This document shows positions 61,678 through 64,000 of a DNA stretch of 64,000 nucleotides, in pieces. Location of the stretch: the NCBI GenBank assembly GCA_001600055.1, contig BCIV01000011.1, positions 62,001 through 126,000 of the forward strand, written 5' to 3'. The notes under the pieces were generated by a model. That model searched no databases and was not told the DNA's origin. It saw nothing but the letters and a program-made list of their open reading frames with translations. Source of the DNA: Filobasidium wieringae. Lineage: Eukaryota; Basidiomycota; Tremellomycetes; Filobasidiales; Filobasidiaceae. The translations under genes were made by a program, and so were the position numbers. Each line of letters starts with the position of its first letter. Position 1 is the stretch's first letter.

Positions 61678-62356
61678 TTGTCATTTCAAGAACGATGAAT
61701 TCATATATCGCTTTATCGAGCATAAACATGTAAGAACGCTTCGGAACGGTATTGAGAGGCTTTGCTACCATTGTATCCAGGTCCGAATCTGCACAATTGT
61801 ACCATACGTTAGTAGCCTTTGCATCACATTGAAGATAGATCGAATTATTCCGGAAGCTTGATGGCCTTTGAATCTCAAGCGCTTAGATCCATGTATTGGT
61901 GTGCTCTCCCGCTTCAGAATGAGCTCCAAGAAGACCTTCAGAGCTTCGTGGTCAGGCCGTTCATCAAGCCCCGACTTTCCCATTCCTCCACTATGAGGGA
62001 TGGTTCGTGCTTGTCCAGTGGACGGAGGGAGTGCTATCCGGCAATGCGCCTGATAACGATGACGAGATATGCGCGCTTCTATGTGACGAACAGATTCGAA
62101 TCAAACAACAAACAGAGAATGTCAATCAACATTGTTGCTCCAGAGTCGCTTTAGAGATTGGAATGGCCTCAAAGGTTGACTTGTAGCTTGTCGCCTGACC
62201 CCTATATCCTCTTCTAATACAAGCCACATTCACCTTTGAACGACTCTCACAGCTATCGCCTGTCTCTCTCCCCTACAACTCTCCACCTCATGAGATAGCT
62301 GCAAATAACACCTTGTTTACACTCTGCTCGAAGGCTAGATCTCAACGAACTGGATC
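61678..62356. promoter_or_regulatory. Upstream region of the kinase gene
   Basis: About 680 bp between two same-strand genes. The last 180 bp are pyrimidine-rich (CTCTC-type runs), as in fungal core promoters and leaders. Open frames on both strands at 61.8-62.1 kb overlap each other and look non-coding. Confidence 0.4.
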
Positions 62357-64000
62357 ATGTCGAAAGAAACGCCAAGATCAGTGCTGAAGAACGTCGGAGG
62401 ATGGACCTTGGGCCCTACACTAGGTCGTGGAGGGTTCGGTAAGTGCAGAACTACGCAAGCCCTGGGAAACGTTCCTAAACCCAATTACTGCAGGTCATGT
62501 GCGACAGGCAACTCACTTAGGTACGGGCCGGATGACTGCGTGCAAGATCTTGCCTGCTATGGATTCTAGTTGTTCCGGCTGGAAGTTCACGAAGGATACA
62601 GTGATGGATGCTATGGAAGCCCAGAAGGAGGAGATATTGTTGAAAGTTATGGCTGGATTACAGATCGAGGGTGTTGTTGGATTGGATCTCGTCAGACAAG
62701 AGAAGCAGTGGAAGTAAGTCGTTTTACCACCTCTATAGTTCTCAGACATCTAAAATACATTCCTCGGTCCTTCTATCGGCAGGTACCTCTTCCTCCCGAT
62801 GCTCCCTAAATCAGCCTCTCAACTCCCCCTCCCTCGTCCAAGTTCAGAAGTAATCCCCTTCTTCCGTCAACTACTATGTTCCCTCCATTCCCTCCACTCG
62901 ATAGGTATCTGGCACGAAGATCTGAAACCCGCTAACATCCTCATGACGAGCGATGGAAAACCCGTTCTAGCGGATTTCGGGCTGACTACCTTTTCACCTG
63001 GGTTTATGAAGATGAATGGTGGAGGAGGTACTTTGGATTATATGAGCCCGGAGAAGATCGAGGTGAGTTCAATAATATCGCTTCGACCTAGTATCACGGA
63101 TCATCTGAGCGATTCGCCCATCTAGAACTACCCCTATGATGGCGCCGCAGCAGACGTATATGCCTGTGGGATCCTACTCTACAAATTCCTTACAAATGGT
63201 CACCCGTTTATCAACAAACATAGCCGCAAGGACGATAACGACGAGGAGATCGAGGCTCGGATCCTCCATGGGGAGGCGGAATGGCTGTTGCAGGATTTGC
63301 CTGGGTCTTCAGGGGAGCTGATTAGGAAGATGACAAGGAGAGATCCGCTGAGGAGGTGGACTGTGAGTTGGAACCCTATCTACCGATAGTTTGCGTGACT
63401 AGGATGACTGAAGCGGTAGTTAAACGCAGATCCCTCAAATCCTGAACCACCCTTATATGATGAGACAAACTTCTCTGGACGCACTCGCACCAAGAATCGA
63501 TATCAAGCTTCCCCAACATACCGACCAACCCATTCTCAACCCTGAACCGAGCATCATGTTCGAGATTAATATGCTTTCTTACATGGCTCGTCAATGGTTT
63601 CCTTGCGAAACGGACCAGCGGTTGAGAGAAAAGTTGGCAGACGGGTACGTGAGGTGGGAGAAGAGGATGTATCATGCTATCAAGGCTTGGAAGGCGAAGG
63701 ATCCTGATGCCGACAGGAGGGCGCAAGCTGGAGGCGAGTTTGGAAGAGGGAAGCGAATTGAAAAGGGGTTGCTGATGAGTTACGATGCCTGTTCAGACAA
63801 ACCGATGATGAAGGCGTTGTTACGAGTTATGAGCGAGACTACCATCTCCGACAAGGTAAGCTGCTATGTTAGCGCCATTTGCGAACGCTAGTTCTGATCT
63901 CCTCGCTTTGCCACCATCAGGGCCCAACCCCGGTTCAAAACCAAACATCGACTCTACCCAAGATCGGATCCCCCCTCAAAGCACAGAAACTCGACTTCCC
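62357..64000 (+). CDS. Serine/threonine protein kinase, C-terminus outside window
   Basis: Six exons are visible (62357-62438, 62494-62713, 62783-63062, 63126-63362, 63430-63855, and 63921 to the window edge); all phases close. The kinase has the glycine loop LGRGGFGHVRQATH, the lysine in TACKILPA and the catalytic loop HEDLKPANIL, with Glu in place of the usual Arg of HRD. It also has the metal-binding DFG (ADFGLTTF), the activation-segment end TLDYMSPEKIE and helix F DVYACGILLYKFLTNGHPF. Catalytic Asp, Lys and Asn are all present, so it should be active. A long C-terminal region (RQWFPCETDQRLREKLADG) continues beyond 64000. The HED loop means activation may not depend on activation-loop phosphorylation. 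The subfamily is not recognised. Confidence 0.9.

Overview
The window is nuclear DNA of a basidiomycete fungus, most likely a tremellomycete yeast of the Cryptococcus/Kwoniella type. The evidence is compact, intron-rich genes with many introns of about 45-90 nt, GT..AG ends and CTRAY-like branch points. Very small exons, divergent and tail-to-tail gene pairs, and the protein set (JIP5, RPL10, PPZ, UPF2, SET2, RAD5, VTC-type DUF202) fit as well. I see no tRNA, rRNA or CRISPR array and no intact transposon. Gene models were built by reading splice sites by eye and checking that phases close. Exon-by-exon models are firm for PP1, JIP5, the PXA protein, RPL10, PPZ, the 362-aa RxLFG protein, the PH protein and the kinase. 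For the large minus-strand genes the domains are firm but exon edges are approximate.

Layout. 1-935: gene-free and in part strongly CpG-depleted, probably a repeat remnant. 0.9-13.4 kb: mitochondrial PPR-like protein (-), PP1 catalytic subunit (+), TRAPPC8/Trs85 (-), JIP5/WDR55 (+), Tlg1/syntaxin-6-type SNARE (-). 13.8-21.7 kb: MGRN1-like RING E3 (-), PXA-domain protein (+), Aco2-type mitochondrial aconitase (-). 21.7-29.4 kb: long promoter region, RPL10 (+), 4CL-type acyl-CoA ligase (-), PAF1 (+). 29.5-37.9 kb: SET2 then RAD5 (both -). 39.3-43.7 kb: PPZ-type phosphatase (+) and UBR7/Mlo2-type protein (-). 44.5-48.8 kb: secreted GH18 chitinase (-) and, divergently, an unrecognised 362-aa protein (+). 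49.1-56.1 kb: UPF2 (-), small conserved fungal protein (-), VTC1-like DUF202 membrane protein (-). 57.9-64.0 kb: PH-domain protein (+) and a protein kinase (+) that runs off the end.

Most genes are housekeeping: vesicle traffic (TRAPPC8, Tlg1, PXA), RNA and ribosome (JIP5, RPL10, UPF2), chromatin and DNA damage (PAF1, SET2, RAD5, UBR7), and phosphate or phosphorylation signalling (PP1, PPZ, kinase, VTC).

The most intriguing locus is the divergent promoter at 46.9-47.5 kb. It holds seven TGAAAC/GTTTCA hexamers in 260 bp, the core of the Ste12 pheromone-response element. It drives the chitinase on one side and, on the other, a protein with three basic RxL/IFG motifs exactly 41 residues apart. 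Two of these match the cyclin-docking motif of p21/p27. A pheromone-induced, Far1-like cell-cycle regulator is a testable hypothesis, not a conclusion.
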